Below the pieces are notes generated by a model that was given only the letters and a program-made list of their open reading frames with translations, did not search any database and had not been told where the DNA came from. From NCBI GenBank assembly GCA_002305925.1, contig DBRL01000017.1:8644-72643 (forward strand): a stretch of DNA of 64,000 nt. Reading direction: 5' to 3'. Below, piece by piece: positions 34,142 through 42,892 of the stretch (positions are counted from its first letter, which is position 1; every line of letters starts with the position of its first letter). The translations under genes were made by a program, and so were the position numbers. This stretch comes from Candidatus Peregrinibacteria bacterium UBA1369 (GTDB taxonomy: Bacteria; Patescibacteriota; Gracilibacteria; UBA1369).

Positions 34142-34206
34142 TGATGCTATTTTGGAAACTGATTCGTGACTACTTTAGGCTCTGGGAACAAATTAAGTCA
34201 ATTGGC

Positions 34207-34602
34207 ATGGTGGAAATGGACAGTGAAGAATTCGCCGCCCTGGTGCGGGAGATCTATGAGCGGGAAATCCCGGCCAGATTCAAGGACGCCCTGGAGAATA
34301 TCGCTCTGACCATCGAGGACGAGCCGACCGGGCGGGCCGCGCGCGATGGGCGGACTTTGCTGGGACTGTATGAGGGGGTGCCGAAAATCGCGCCTTTTTC
34401 TGTTTTTCACGGAGTGCAGCCTTCAAAGATTACGCTCTATCAAAAAAATATTTTGCATTATGCCCGGGACCGGCGCGACCTGGAGGCGCTGATTCAGGAG
34501 GTGCTGATGCATGAAATCGCCCATTATTTCGGCTATGGTGAGCGGGATATGATTCACATGGATGCGCGTTTGCGTCGCAAACTGGGGCGGGAGGAGGAGT
34601 GA
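34207..34602 (+). CDS. Zincin-like metallopeptidase family protein (PF06262 type)
   Basis: 131 residues from the ATG at 34207, chosen because family members start just before the pattern (M)xxEEFxxLVxE, seen here as MDSEEFAALVREIYE. Typical features follow: a helix with ALENIALTIEDEP, and HEIAHYFGYGERD (HExxH, about 108-112) near the C-terminus. The family is small, cytoplasmic and of unknown substrate. Upstream in-frame ATGs (34144 and earlier) would give a longer N-terminus overlapping the divergent gene. The stop lies 2 nt from a short convergent gene. Confidence 0.82.
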   Translation: MVEMDSEEFAALVREIYEREIPARFKDALENIALTIEDEPTGRAARDGRTLLGLYEGVPKIAPFSVFHGVQPSKITLYQKNILHYARDRRDLEALIQEVLMHEIAHYFGYGERDMIHMDARLRRKLGREEE

Positions 34603-34604
34603 GG

Positions 34605-34760
34605 CTATTTTTTCCCGGCATTTTTTTTCTGACCTGGAAGATGGGTTTTTTCTTTGCCGAGTTTTTTTTGCTGATGGACTTTCTTTTCCAGCGTGAGTAG
34701 TTTGGCGCCGGCATTTTTGTCGACGGGAGTTGTTTCGTGTTTGCGGTGATAGCTTGTCAT
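34605..34760 (-). CDS. Possible 51-residue basic protein
   Basis: An ATG at 34760 opens 51 codons ending at TAG (34607-34605). The product starts MTSYHRKHETTP and is Lys-rich with a helical middle (KLLTLEKKVHQQKKLG) and ends KKNAGKK. It fills the gap between dus and the zincin gene, on the same strand as dus, whose start lies beyond. The composition is coherent with small basic proteins common in such genomes, but there is no homology evidence. Confidence 0.4.
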   Translation of the reverse strand: MTSYHRKHETTPVDKNAGAKLLTLEKKVHQQKKLGKEKTHLPGQKKNAGKK

Positions 34761-34796
34761 GGGTGTTTGTTTTAGGGTGATTTGAGCATAGCTGCT

Positions 34797-35903
34797 TTAG
34801 GGCTGTTTGAAAAGTGGACAGTTGTCGATGATTTCCTTTACTTCGGCCGCGCTGTCTGCGGCCATCAGTTCGAGGCGCAGTTCCTTGGAGCCGGGGAAGC
34901 CTTTGCAGTACCAGCCGAGATGTTTTTTCATCGGGGCAAAGACTTTGGGGCCGCCGCCGAAAATCGCTTCGTACAGCTCAGCATGCTCCGCGGCGGCGGC
35001 CAGCCGTTCTGACGGTGTTGGCTGGTGCCCGCCAAAAAACCAGGGGTTGCCAAAGGTGGCGCGGCCCACCAGGACGCCGTCCAGTTTGTAGTCGGCGGTT
35101 TTTTGGCGGGCATCGTGGAGGCTGTCGATGTCGCCGTTGCCGAGAAAAACCGTTTCCGGTCTTTCTTGATGGATCAGGGCGGCGGCTTTGCCGATCTCGT
35201 CCCAGTCGGCCCGGCCACTGTACATTTGGTTGAGGGTGCGGCCGTGCAGGGTGATGCAGTCAGGTTCGGTTTCGAGCAGATGGCTCATCCATTCTTCGGT
35301 GATTGGGCGGTCATAGCCGAGGCGGGTTTTGACTGATATTGGCAGGGGCGAGCGTTTGCTGTCATCAAGTGCGCCGGTTGCGTGCGGCGAGCGTTTTTCC
35401 AGCCAGGCGACGATGTCCGGATGGACGCCGGCCTCCGCCGCGCTGCGGCCGGCGGCTATGTCGATGGTGGCGCGCCGGCAGGCGCGCAGAATTTCTTTGG
35501 CCAGTTCGGGAGTGCGGATCAGACCGGCACCGGCTCCATGGGTGGAGACGCTTTTGGAGGGGCAGCCCATGTTGACGTCGATACCGTCAAAACCCAGGGC
35601 GGCGATGATGAAACAGGCCTGGTAAAAAGCTTCTGGATTGGTACCGAAAACCTGGGCGACAATCGGATGTTCCAGCTGATCGTAATGAAATGGTAGCAGC
35701 GGTTTGGCTGCCCCGTGGGCCAGTCCTTCGACAGTGGTAAATTCAGTGTAAAGGACGGTTGGCAGCCGTGGTTGTTCGTTCGATGGCGCGGTTGTCCGGC
35801 TATGGCGCAGTACCATTTGCCGAAAGGCCGAGTCGGTGATTCCGTCCATTGGAGCCAGTCCTAGAATTGGTCTTTCAAGTTTTTGCCAAAAGTTTTGGTG
35901 CAT
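34797..35903 (-). CDS. dus: tRNA-dihydrouridine synthase
   Basis: Dus is a flavin-dependent reductase of uridines in tRNA D-loops. The 368-residue TIM-barrel protein shows LAPMDGITDSAFR (FMN site, 16-28), NMGCPSK with catalytic Cys114, KTRLGYDR, LHGRTLNQMYSGRADW and GNGDIDS, then GVLVGRATFGNPW. There are two unusual insertions: a short one after the first strand (TTAPSNEQPRLP) and about 30 residues between helix 4 and KTRLG (HPDIVAWLEKRSPHATGAL...). A helical C-terminal domain is present. It is divergent from the phosphoketolase gene. Confidence 0.93.
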   Translation of the reverse strand: MHQNFWQKLERPILGLAPMDGITDSAFRQMVLRHSRTTAPSNEQPRLPTVLYTEFTTVEGLAHGAAKPLLPFHYDQLEHPIVAQVFGTNPEAFYQACFIIAALGFDGIDVNMGCPSKSVSTHGAGAGLIRTPELAKEILRACRRATIDIAAGRSAAEAGVHPDIVAWLEKRSPHATGALDDSKRSPLPISVKTRLGYDRPITEEWMSHLLETEPDCITLHGRTLNQMYSGRADWDEIGKAAALIHQERPETVFLGNGDIDSLHDARQKTADYKLDGVLVGRATFGNPWFFGGHQPTPSERLAAAAEHAELYEAIFGGGPKVFAPMKKHLGWYCKGFPGSKELRLELMAADSAAEVKEIIDNCPLFKQP

Positions 35904-35917
35904 CGCCGGAAGTGTTC

Positions 35918-35926
35918 TGTTATAAT
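35918..35926 (+). promoter_or_regulatory. Extended -10 promoter of the phosphoketolase gene
   Basis: TGTTATAAT (TG at 35918-35919, TATAAT at 35921-35926) lies 30 nt before the ATG at 35956. No consensus -35 is seen. Confidence 0.5.
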
Positions 35927-35955
35927 CTGTTCAAACAAAAATTAACACATTGATC

Positions 35956-38364
35956 ATGGCCAAGGTTAAAGCAAAAGCCGTTAAAAACAAAAAGAAATTT
36001 TTGACGGCGGAACAGCTGCAGTGGTTTAAGGATGTACACGCCTATACCAATTATCTGGGGGCGGCTTCGCTTTATCTGAAAGATAATTTTCTGATGGAGA
36101 AGCCTCTTGATCGCGATCAAATCAAAGAGCGCATTTTGGGCCATTGGGGTACGGTACCGGGTTTGAACTTTATTTATGCCCACGCCAATTTTCTGGTCAG
36201 CCGCTACAAACAGGAGGCGATTTTTATCACCGGTCCCGGCCACGGTGCGCCTGCCATTCTGGCCAGCAGTTTTCTGGACGGAACGATGAGTGATTTTTAT
36301 CGTCAATACAGTCATGACGGCAAAGGCATGGGGCAGCTGATCAAGGATTTTTCCTGGCCCTACAAATTGCCCAGCCATGTCACGCCCGATGTGCCTGGTT
36401 CAATACTGGAGGGCGGGGAGTTGGGCTATTCCCTGTCGACTGCTTATGGCGCGGTGATGGACAATCCCAAACTGGTGGTTTTTTGCGTGATTGGAGACGG
36501 CGAGGCCGAATCCGGTCCCTTGGCCGCCTCCTGGCATTCCAACAAGTTTTTGAATCCCGCCGAATCGGGTGCCGTGTTGCCGATTTTACATGTCAACGGT
36601 TACAAAATTAACAGTCCCACCGTCTATTCCACGATGAGCAATGAAGAGCTGACGGATCTGTTTAAAGGTTTTGGCTATAAGCCATATATAGTGGAAGGGG
36701 ATCCGGATGTTTTACACGAGGAAATGGCCCGTAAAATGGACGAGGTTTATCGTGATATTCAGGAAATTTGGCGGCTGGCCCGTGAGGAGGGAAAGGTCAT
36801 GCGCGTCAAATGGCCGATGATTGTTCTGCGTTCAATGAAGGGCTGGACCTGTGTCCGCAATATTGCCGGGAAACGGATTGAGGATAATTTTCGCTCGCAT
36901 GGTATTCCGCTCGGTGATCCTGTTGGTGATCCCGAACAGTTTCGGGCCTTGAAAGGCTGGCTGGAATCCTACAAAATCCGCACGCTGGTAGACGGCAAAG
37001 GGCGTCCGTTGCCAAAACTGATGAAGTATTTACCCAAGGGGGATTTGCGTATGGGCAAGTGTAAATATGCTTATGGTGGTAGAATGGTAAAAAACCTGTC
37101 TATGCCGCGGCCGGAGAAATTTGAATTCCGTGGGGAACATGGTGAAGTGATGGGCCAAAATACCCGAATCGCCACCGACTGGCTCAATCAGGTTTTTGTA
37201 GAAGATAAGAAGAAAAACAGGTCGTTGCGCTTTTTTTGCCCGGATGAGACGGCTTCCAATAAAATGGGTAAACTGTTTGAGGGCGGTGGCCGGGAGTATC
37301 TCTGGCCTGTTAAACCTGAAGATGAAAACATCTTCACCAGCGGGCGAGTCAGTGAATTGCTTTCCGAACATACGATGCTGGGCCATCTTTTGGGCTATAT
37401 ATTGACCGGTCGTCATGGCATGTTCGCCTCTTATGAATCTTTTGCCATGGTCAACGTCAGTATGATCGATCAGCATTGTAAATTTATTAAGCAGGCCAAA
37501 AGAATCAAGTGGCGTAAACCGATTGCTTCGCTCAATTATCTGCTTACCTCCAATTGCTGGCGCCAGGAGCATAATGGTTTTTCACATCAGAACGTTGGTT
37601 TTATCAGCAATGCCCTCGAGCGTCACGGCGACTTTGTCTCGGTCTATTTCCCGCCTGATGGCAACAGTCTGATGGTCACGTGGGAGCAGAATCTGAAGAG
37701 CCGCAACCGGGTCAATGTGGTGGTGGCCGGTAAAACCGATCTGCCACAGTGGTTGAGTGTGAAGGAAGCCCGTCGCCAGTTTGCCGACGGGGTGATGGTT
37801 TGGGACTGGATTGATCCGGATGGGACCAAGGATCCCGATGTGGTGTTTGCGGCGACGGGCGACTATATGATTGAGGAAGTGGCTGCCGCCGTTGATATTT
37901 TGCGACATGAGATTCCCGAGTTCAAGACACGCTTTGTCTGTGTCAGCGAGTTGACGTCCCTGGGTTTGGGAACCGCCGATCGCCCGTTGGATAACGCCCA
38001 TGTGGAACTTTTTGAGCAGTATTTTGGTAAAACCCAGCCGATTATTTACAATTTTCATGGCTATGCCATTACCATCCGCAAGCTTCTTTTCGGTCATCCG
38101 CATGCCGATCGTTTCTGCATGCACGGCTATGATGAGGAGGGATCAACCACCACTCCTTTTGACATGCAGGTGAGAAATGAAACTTCCCGTTTTCATTTGG
38201 TCATTGACGCCCTGCAGCGTGCCGGCATCAACAATGCCAAATATGCCCGCAAGGCTCGAGCATTGGTCAAGAAATATCAGAAAAAACTACTGGAGCACAA
38301 AAAATACGTAATCGAGCACGGGGTTGATTTACCCGAAGTGGTGCACTGGAAGTGGGACAACTGA
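35956..38364 (+). CDS. xfp: Xylulose-5-phosphate/fructose-6-phosphate phosphoketolase
   Basis: This thiamine-diphosphate enzyme splits xylulose-5-P or fructose-6-P with phosphate, giving acetyl-P plus glyceraldehyde-3-P or erythrose-4-P. The 802-residue length is standard. Signatures include GHWGTVPGLNFIYAHANFL, TGPGHGAPA, the TPP motif GDGEAESGPLAASWHSNKFLN, and the C-terminal NLDNAHVE-like segment (DRPLDNAHVELFEQY) with FHGYAITIRKL. The ATG at 35956 is preferred to the TTG two codons before. It is the key entry to acetyl-P/ATP formation for the sugar-phosphate genes that follow. Confidence 0.97.
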   Translation: MAKVKAKAVKNKKKFLTAEQLQWFKDVHAYTNYLGAASLYLKDNFLMEKPLDRDQIKERILGHWGTVPGLNFIYAHANFLVSRYKQEAIFITGPGHGAPAILASSFLDGTMSDFYRQYSHDGKGMGQLIKDFSWPYKLPSHVTPDVPGSILEGGELGYSLSTAYGAVMDNPKLVVFCVIGDGEAESGPLAASWHSNKFLNPAESGAVLPILHVNGYKINSPTVYSTMSNEELTDLFKGFGYKPYIVEGDPDVLHEEMARKMDEVYRDIQEIWRLAREEGKVMRVKWPMIVLRSMKGWTCVRNIAGKRIEDNFRSHGIPLGDPVGDPEQFRALKGWLESYKIRTLVDGKGRPLPKLMKYLPKGDLRMGKCKYAYGGRMVKNLSMPRPEKFEFRGEHGEVMGQNTRIATDWLNQVFVEDKKKNRSLRFFCPDETASNKMGKLFEGGGREYLWPVKPEDENIFTSGRVSELLSEHTMLGHLLGYILTGRHGMFASYESFAMVNVSMIDQHCKFIKQAKRIKWRKPIASLNYLLTSNCWRQEHNGFSHQNVGFISNALERHGDFVSVYFPPDGNSLMVTWEQNLKSRNRVNVVVAGKTDLPQWLSVKEARRQFADGVMVWDWIDPDGTKDPDVVFAATGDYMIEEVAAAVDILRHEIPEFKTRFVCVSELTSLGLGTADRPLDNAHVELFEQYFGKTQPIIYNFHGYAITIRKLLFGHPHADRFCMHGYDEEGSTTTPFDMQVRNETSRFHLVIDALQRAGINNAKYARKARALVKKYQKKLLEHKKYVIEHGVDLPEVVHWKWDN

Positions 38365-38370
38365 TCTGCC

Positions 38371-38781
38371 TTATTCCCGGCTGCGGCTGAGCATTTCCTC
38401 GACATTTGTGAAAAGGGCCGGCGCGCTTAAAGGCTTTTCCATGTATTTGTCGATTACGCCGTCTCTCAAGGCCTCGGTTATAAGTTGAATGATCTTGTGA
38501 TCCCTTGCGCCTGTCTGTAGGATGAAACCTTGTCGCAGCGCTTTTCTTTGTTCGAAGCTGTTTCTGGCCAGTACCAAACCTTCTTCCGGTATCAGACCGG
38601 AACAGAGTTCAAGATCGGAGATGACCAGTCCCCGGGGCGGCAATTCCCTCAATGCTTTTTCGCCGTCCTGAAAGTTGGCGGCCTGGATGACGTCATCGTG
38701 AATATGGCTGAGGAGTCTGACGATAGTTCTTCTCAAAAGGTCGTCGTCGTCAATGACCAGTATGCGCTGGGAGTTGGCCAT
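38371..38781 (-). CDS. Stand-alone response-regulator receiver protein
   Basis: From the ATG at 38781 the product is 136 residues, a single receiver domain. It has the acidic cluster DDDD (11-14), phospho-acceptor Asp56 in LVISDLEL, Thr90 in ILQTGA and Lys116 in YMEKP. There is no output domain, so it would work by protein-protein contact, like CheY or Spo0F. No histidine kinase is nearby. It converges on the phosphoketolase gene with a 6-nt gap. Its partner is unknown. Confidence 0.85.
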   Translation of the reverse strand: MANSQRILVIDDDDLLRRTIVRLLSHIHDDVIQAANFQDGEKALRELPPRGLVISDLELCSGLIPEEGLVLARNSFEQRKALRQGFILQTGARDHKIIQLITEALRDGVIDKYMEKPLSAPALFTNVEEMLSRSRE

Positions 38782-38936
38782 GATTGATACGGCTTGTTCA
38801 AGTGGTTTATGCATGGGGTGGCTGGCATTATGTTGACACGTGATGATTTTAACTCATAATTTCAAAATTGCAACCACGTCTTTGTTTTTTTGGCTTTTTC
38901 CCTTAAACTTACAGCTGAAAATAAAAATAGAATTAT

Positions 38937-39590
38937 ATGCAAATCTTTCTCGATACGGCCAATCTTGAGGAGATCAAAAAATATGCCTCCTACGGTTTGT
39001 TGGATGGAGTTACCACCAATCCATCGTTGATTGCCAAGGAAGGCGTCTCACTTGAGAAAAGAATCAAAGAAATCTGTGCGGTGGTGGATGGGCCGGTAAG
39101 CGCTGAGGTGCTGGCTACCGACTATCAGGGAATGCTCGACGAAGCCCGAACATATGCTGGCTGGGCTCCCAATGTGTTTGTCAAACTTCCCCTGACAATG
39201 AATGGTATCAAGGCCTGTCGTACGCTAACAGGAGAAAGTATCCATGTGAACATGACTCTGGTTTTCAGCATTAACCAGGCGATACTGGCTGCCAAGGCCG
39301 GAGCCGATCTGGTTAGTCCTTTTGTGGGCCGCCTGGATGACATTTCCGAGGATGGCATGTCCCTGGTTCGTGATATGGTGCAGGTTTTTCGCATCAACAG
39401 CTGGGGTGCCAAGGTGTTGGCCGCGTCGATTCGACATCCCGAGCATGTGGCAGAGGCGGCCCGTGCCGGTGCCGGGATTGTAACCATCCCGCCGGCAATT
39501 CTCGAGCAGATGTTTGTCCATCCCCTGACCGAAAAGGGGTTGGCCCAGTTTTTGGCCGACTGGGAAAAGGTCAAGGATAAACAAAAATAA
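38937..39590 (+). CDS. tal: Transaldolase (TalC / fructose-6-phosphate aldolase-like subfamily)
   Basis: This enzyme transfers dihydroxyacetone units between sugar phosphates. The short 217-residue form has Asp6 (FLDTANL), GVTTNPSL (24-31), the Schiff-base Lys83 in FVKLPLT, NMTLVFSINQA and SPFVGRLDD with the C-terminal HPLT. The short class includes true transaldolases and F6P aldolases, which I cannot separate by eye. The gene starts an uninterrupted plus-strand unit with glucose-6-P isomerase and transketolase. Confidence 0.93.
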   Translation: MQIFLDTANLEEIKKYASYGLLDGVTTNPSLIAKEGVSLEKRIKEICAVVDGPVSAEVLATDYQGMLDEARTYAGWAPNVFVKLPLTMNGIKACRTLTGESIHVNMTLVFSINQAILAAKAGADLVSPFVGRLDDISEDGMSLVRDMVQVFRINSWGAKVLAASIRHPEHVAEAARAGAGIVTIPPAILEQMFVHPLTEKGLAQFLADWEKVKDKQK

Positions 39591-40952
39591 ATGATCAAAG
39601 CTGATTTTGAATATTTGTCGAAAATTCCTGCTGCCCGCGGAATTGCAAAGTCTGAATGGAGGCGTGTTCTCGAACGTGCCGGGGGGCTGATATCCAATTT
39701 CAAAAAGCGGCCGCCCGACTATCTGCGCCTGCTTGATGACGGACGGACGTTGCGCGCTATCAAAGTCTATGCGCGCGAGGTAAAGGGAAAATTTGATGAT
39801 GTTGTTGTTTTGGGCATTGGCGGATCGGCGCTGGGGGCGATTTGCCTGGATACCGCTTTGCGGCCGCTTTTTTCTGACCGGTCGGGTCATGGCGCTGGCG
39901 CTAGCTGGCCGCGACTGACCGTGCTGGACAATGTCGATCCTGCTTTGTTGGTCGATTTTGAGTCCAACATTGATTATCGGCGGGCGCTTTTTCTGGTGAT
40001 CAGCAAATCCGGTGCTACGCCCGAAACCGTGGCCCAGTTTCTTTATTTCCAAAAAAAGGTGGCTCGTCGGGTGCCTGACTGGCAAAAACATTTTGTTTTT
40101 GTAACCGATCCCCATATCGGCTGGCTGCGCCGTTTGGCTGGTGAAATCTCGACGGAAAAAAGTTCTCTGGTCACTTTTGACCTGCCGGAGGGCGTGGGAG
40201 GAAGGTTTTCCGTGCTTTCGGCGGTGGGACTTTTGCCGGCAGCCCTGGTTGGCATATCCGTTGATCAGCTGCTCAGGGGGGCGAGAGTTGGCAGAAACCG
40301 TGTTTTTCGCGGGAATCCGGTGGCGAAGAATCCTGCCTTTGCCCTGGCCGCTGCTCAATATCTGCTGGCCAGGAAAGGTCGCAGTCAGCAGGTTTTTTAT
40401 GTCTACTCGCAAAAATTGCGCTGGCTTTCCGACTGGTATCGGCAGCTGTTGGCTGAAAGTATCGGCAAAGAATTGAATCGACGGGGGCAGAAGGTCAACG
40501 CCGGTCTGACGCCGCTTGGGGCGCTTGGCGTGACAGATCAGCATTCACAAAATCAGCTTTATCTGGAGGGTCCGGATGATAAAATCTATTTGCTTCTGGA
40601 TGTGGCCAAGCCCAGGCGGGATTTGACGATACCATATAACGGACGCTGGAGCGGGTTGGAGCAGCCTGGTCAATTTGATTATCTTCGTGGCGTAACTTTT
40701 GGCGAGCTTTTTCAGGCCGAGCGGCGAGGTACCCTGGAGGCTCTGGTGACGCGGCAGCGTCCCGTGATCACCATGACAATGGACAGGCTTGATGCCGCGA
40801 CGCTGGGCGAAATGCTGGTAATTCTTGAGGCCTCCGTTTCTTTTCTGGCCGAGTTGTTCGATCTGGACGCCTATGATCAGCCCGGTGTGGAATTGTCGAA
40901 AAAATTGACGCGACAGATTTTAACTTCTGCCCGATGCTCAAAACTGATCTGA
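39591..40952 (+). CDS. pgi: Glucose-6-phosphate isomerase
   Basis: This enzyme interconverts glucose-6-P and fructose-6-P. The ATG follows the transaldolase stop without a gap. The 453-residue protein shows VVLGIGGSALGA (about 65-76), the sugar-isomerase SIS segment LVISKSGATPETVAQF, EGVGGRFSVLSAVGLLPAAL, QHSQNQLYLEGP and the C-terminal segment with Lys. This is the short bacterial type. With transaldolase, transketolase and phosphoketolase it connects hexose and pentose phosphate pools. Confidence 0.94.
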   Translation: MIKADFEYLSKIPAARGIAKSEWRRVLERAGGLISNFKKRPPDYLRLLDDGRTLRAIKVYAREVKGKFDDVVVLGIGGSALGAICLDTALRPLFSDRSGHGAGASWPRLTVLDNVDPALLVDFESNIDYRRALFLVISKSGATPETVAQFLYFQKKVARRVPDWQKHFVFVTDPHIGWLRRLAGEISTEKSSLVTFDLPEGVGGRFSVLSAVGLLPAALVGISVDQLLRGARVGRNRVFRGNPVAKNPAFALAAAQYLLARKGRSQQVFYVYSQKLRWLSDWYRQLLAESIGKELNRRGQKVNAGLTPLGALGVTDQHSQNQLYLEGPDDKIYLLLDVAKPRRDLTIPYNGRWSGLEQPGQFDYLRGVTFGELFQAERRGTLEALVTRQRPVITMTMDRLDAATLGEMLVILEASVSFLAELFDLDAYDQPGVELSKKLTRQILTSARCSKLI

Positions 40953-42880
40953 AAAATTTCTCTTGGGGCAATCGTCTCAATCGCCATGAAATAGCTTTGT
41001 TAAAAGCTTTTAGCAAGGACTGCAGGAACATGATTCTGGAGATGCTGCGCTTGCCACAGAGTGGTCATCCCGGCGGTTCGCTTTCTTCAATCGATTTTTT
41101 GACCTTGCTCTACCTTGGCATTGTTGCCCCGCGCGGGGAGCGGGTGGTAATTTCCAACGGACATGTTTCGCCTGCGGTTTATAGTGTTTTGGCCGGTTTG
41201 GGTGTGGCCGATAGGGACGCTCTGCTGCGTGATTTTCGGCGGGCCGGTTCGCCATTTGAGGGACATGTGACCCGGAGGGTGGCGGGCGTGGAGTATGGTA
41301 CGGGGCCGTTGGGGATTGGGGTGGGCGTGGCGGCAGGTATGGCCTGGGCCGAGAAACATCGGGCTCAGTCTGCCCGCAAGATTCCGCCCAAGGTATATGC
41401 TGTCATGGGCGATGGAGAGGCCCAGGAAGGAGAAGTTTACGAAATGTGCAATTTTGCCGCTGCCCGGCGGCTCGATAATCTTATCGTCATCTGTGACGAC
41501 AATGGCATTCAATTGAGCGGTGCGGTTCGAGAGATCATGCCAAATAATCTGGCCGGACATTTTAGCGCGGCCGGCTGGTTGGTGCTGGAGGTGAATGGTC
41601 ATGATTTTCGTTCGCTCTGGCGGGTTTATGGAAGGGCGCGCCGTTCCATCGGCAAGCCCGTGTTGATTCTGGCCAAAACTGTCATGGGCAAGGGAGTGGA
41701 TTTCATGGAGCGCGAGGCCAGGGCTGGCCGGTCTACCTGGCATGGGCAGGCGCCATCTCCGGAGCTGATCGATCGGGCTCTTGCTTCTATACGTCTATCT
41801 GCCGCCGAGGCAAAAATATTGGCTGTTTTCCGTAATTCCTTGCTGCTTCGCCGCGACAAAAAAGCCGCCCTGGTCCGTGCCGGTGTACAAAAAATTCTCA
41901 AGCCCGGCCGGGCCAGGCTATACGCTCCGGGTGAGGAGTTGGAGTGTCGCACGGCCTATGGCAACGCACTCCTTGACTTGGGAAAACACAACTCCAGTCT
42001 GGTTGTTCTGACCGCCGATTTGCGCGAATCCGTCAAAACCGCGGCCTTCGCCGAACATTACCCCTCGCGCCATCTCGAATCTGGGATTGCCGAGCAGTTG
42101 ATGGTTTCTTTGGCCGGCGGCATCAGTCTCTGCGGCTATGTACCTTTCCCAACCACTTACGCTGTTTTTATGGGCGCGCGGGCGCGTGATCAGGCCAGGG
42201 TCAACGATGTCAACTCTACCGGTGTCAAAATGGTCGGTACCCACGCCGGTTTATCGGTGGGCGAGGATGGTCCCACCCACCAGGCCATCGACGATTTTGG
42301 CGCCATGATGGGCTTTTTCAACACACGTTTGCTGGAGCCGGCCGACCCGAATCAGGCCGATCGTCTGGTTCGCTATATGGCCAGTCACCGGGGGAATTTT
42401 TATCTGCGCATGGGGCGCCCAAAATTGCCGGTTTTGACCGATCTGCGTGGGCAACCTTTTTATGGTCGGGCTTATCGTTATCGCTATGGGCGTGCCGATT
42501 TGTTGCGTCGAGGCCGCGGGCTGTCCGTTTTCGCGATTGGCGGCACGGTTCATCAGGCTCTCCGGGCCTGGGAAGCGCTTTCCGCCCGCGGCAAGTCTTT
42601 TGACTTGATTGCCGTTTCTTCACCCCGTGATTTTGATGCTACGGTACTGTCTGCACTACGTCGCAACGCCCTGGCCCTGACCATCGAAGATCATAATCCC
42701 GATTGTGGTTTGCAGTCCCAGCTTGCTCTGCTGATACAGAAAAAACAATTGCCGGTCAAACTGGTTGGCGGTTTGGGGGTGCGGTCTTATCAACAGTCCG
42801 GCAATTGGCGGCAATTGTATGCCAAAGCTGGTCTGGATCGGGACAATATTGTAAAATTTATAGATAAATTAATTAAATAA
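40934..42880 (+). CDS. tkt: Transketolase (single-chain)
   Basis: This thiamine-diphosphate enzyme moves two-carbon units between ketoses and aldoses. The 648-residue protein keeps SGHPGGSLSSIDFL (about 43-56), GTGPLGIGVGVAAGMA, the TPP motif GDGEAQEGEVYEMCNFAAARRLDNLIVI, and the pyrimidine domain (ESGIAEQLMVSLAGGIS, THAGLSVGEDGPTHQ). It is complete, with N- and C-terminal halves in one chain. It overlaps the end of pgi by 19 nt, so translation is likely coupled. Confidence 0.95.
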   Translation: MLKTDLKNFSWGNRLNRHEIALLKAFSKDCRNMILEMLRLPQSGHPGGSLSSIDFLTLLYLGIVAPRGERVVISNGHVSPAVYSVLAGLGVADRDALLRDFRRAGSPFEGHVTRRVAGVEYGTGPLGIGVGVAAGMAWAEKHRAQSARKIPPKVYAVMGDGEAQEGEVYEMCNFAAARRLDNLIVICDDNGIQLSGAVREIMPNNLAGHFSAAGWLVLEVNGHDFRSLWRVYGRARRSIGKPVLILAKTVMGKGVDFMEREARAGRSTWHGQAPSPELIDRALASIRLSAAEAKILAVFRNSLLLRRDKKAALVRAGVQKILKPGRARLYAPGEELECRTAYGNALLDLGKHNSSLVVLTADLRESVKTAAFAEHYPSRHLESGIAEQLMVSLAGGISLCGYVPFPTTYAVFMGARARDQARVNDVNSTGVKMVGTHAGLSVGEDGPTHQAIDDFGAMMGFFNTRLLEPADPNQADRLVRYMASHRGNFYLRMGRPKLPVLTDLRGQPFYGRAYRYRYGRADLLRRGRGLSVFAIGGTVHQALRAWEALSARGKSFDLIAVSSPRDFDATVLSALRRNALALTIEDHNPDCGLQSQLALLIQKKQLPVKLVGGLGVRSYQQSGNWRQLYAKAGLDRDNIVKFIDKLIK

Positions 42881-42892
42881 TTACTGAAATCA

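Noticed and set aside
34430..34714. 94-codon minus-strand frame overlapping the zincin gene
   Set aside because: Most of it is antisense to the zincin. The 51-codon frame at 34605-34760 explains the gap better.
39225..40544. 439-codon minus-strand frame across transaldolase and pgi
   Set aside because: Both plus-strand genes are certain; this is a shadow frame.
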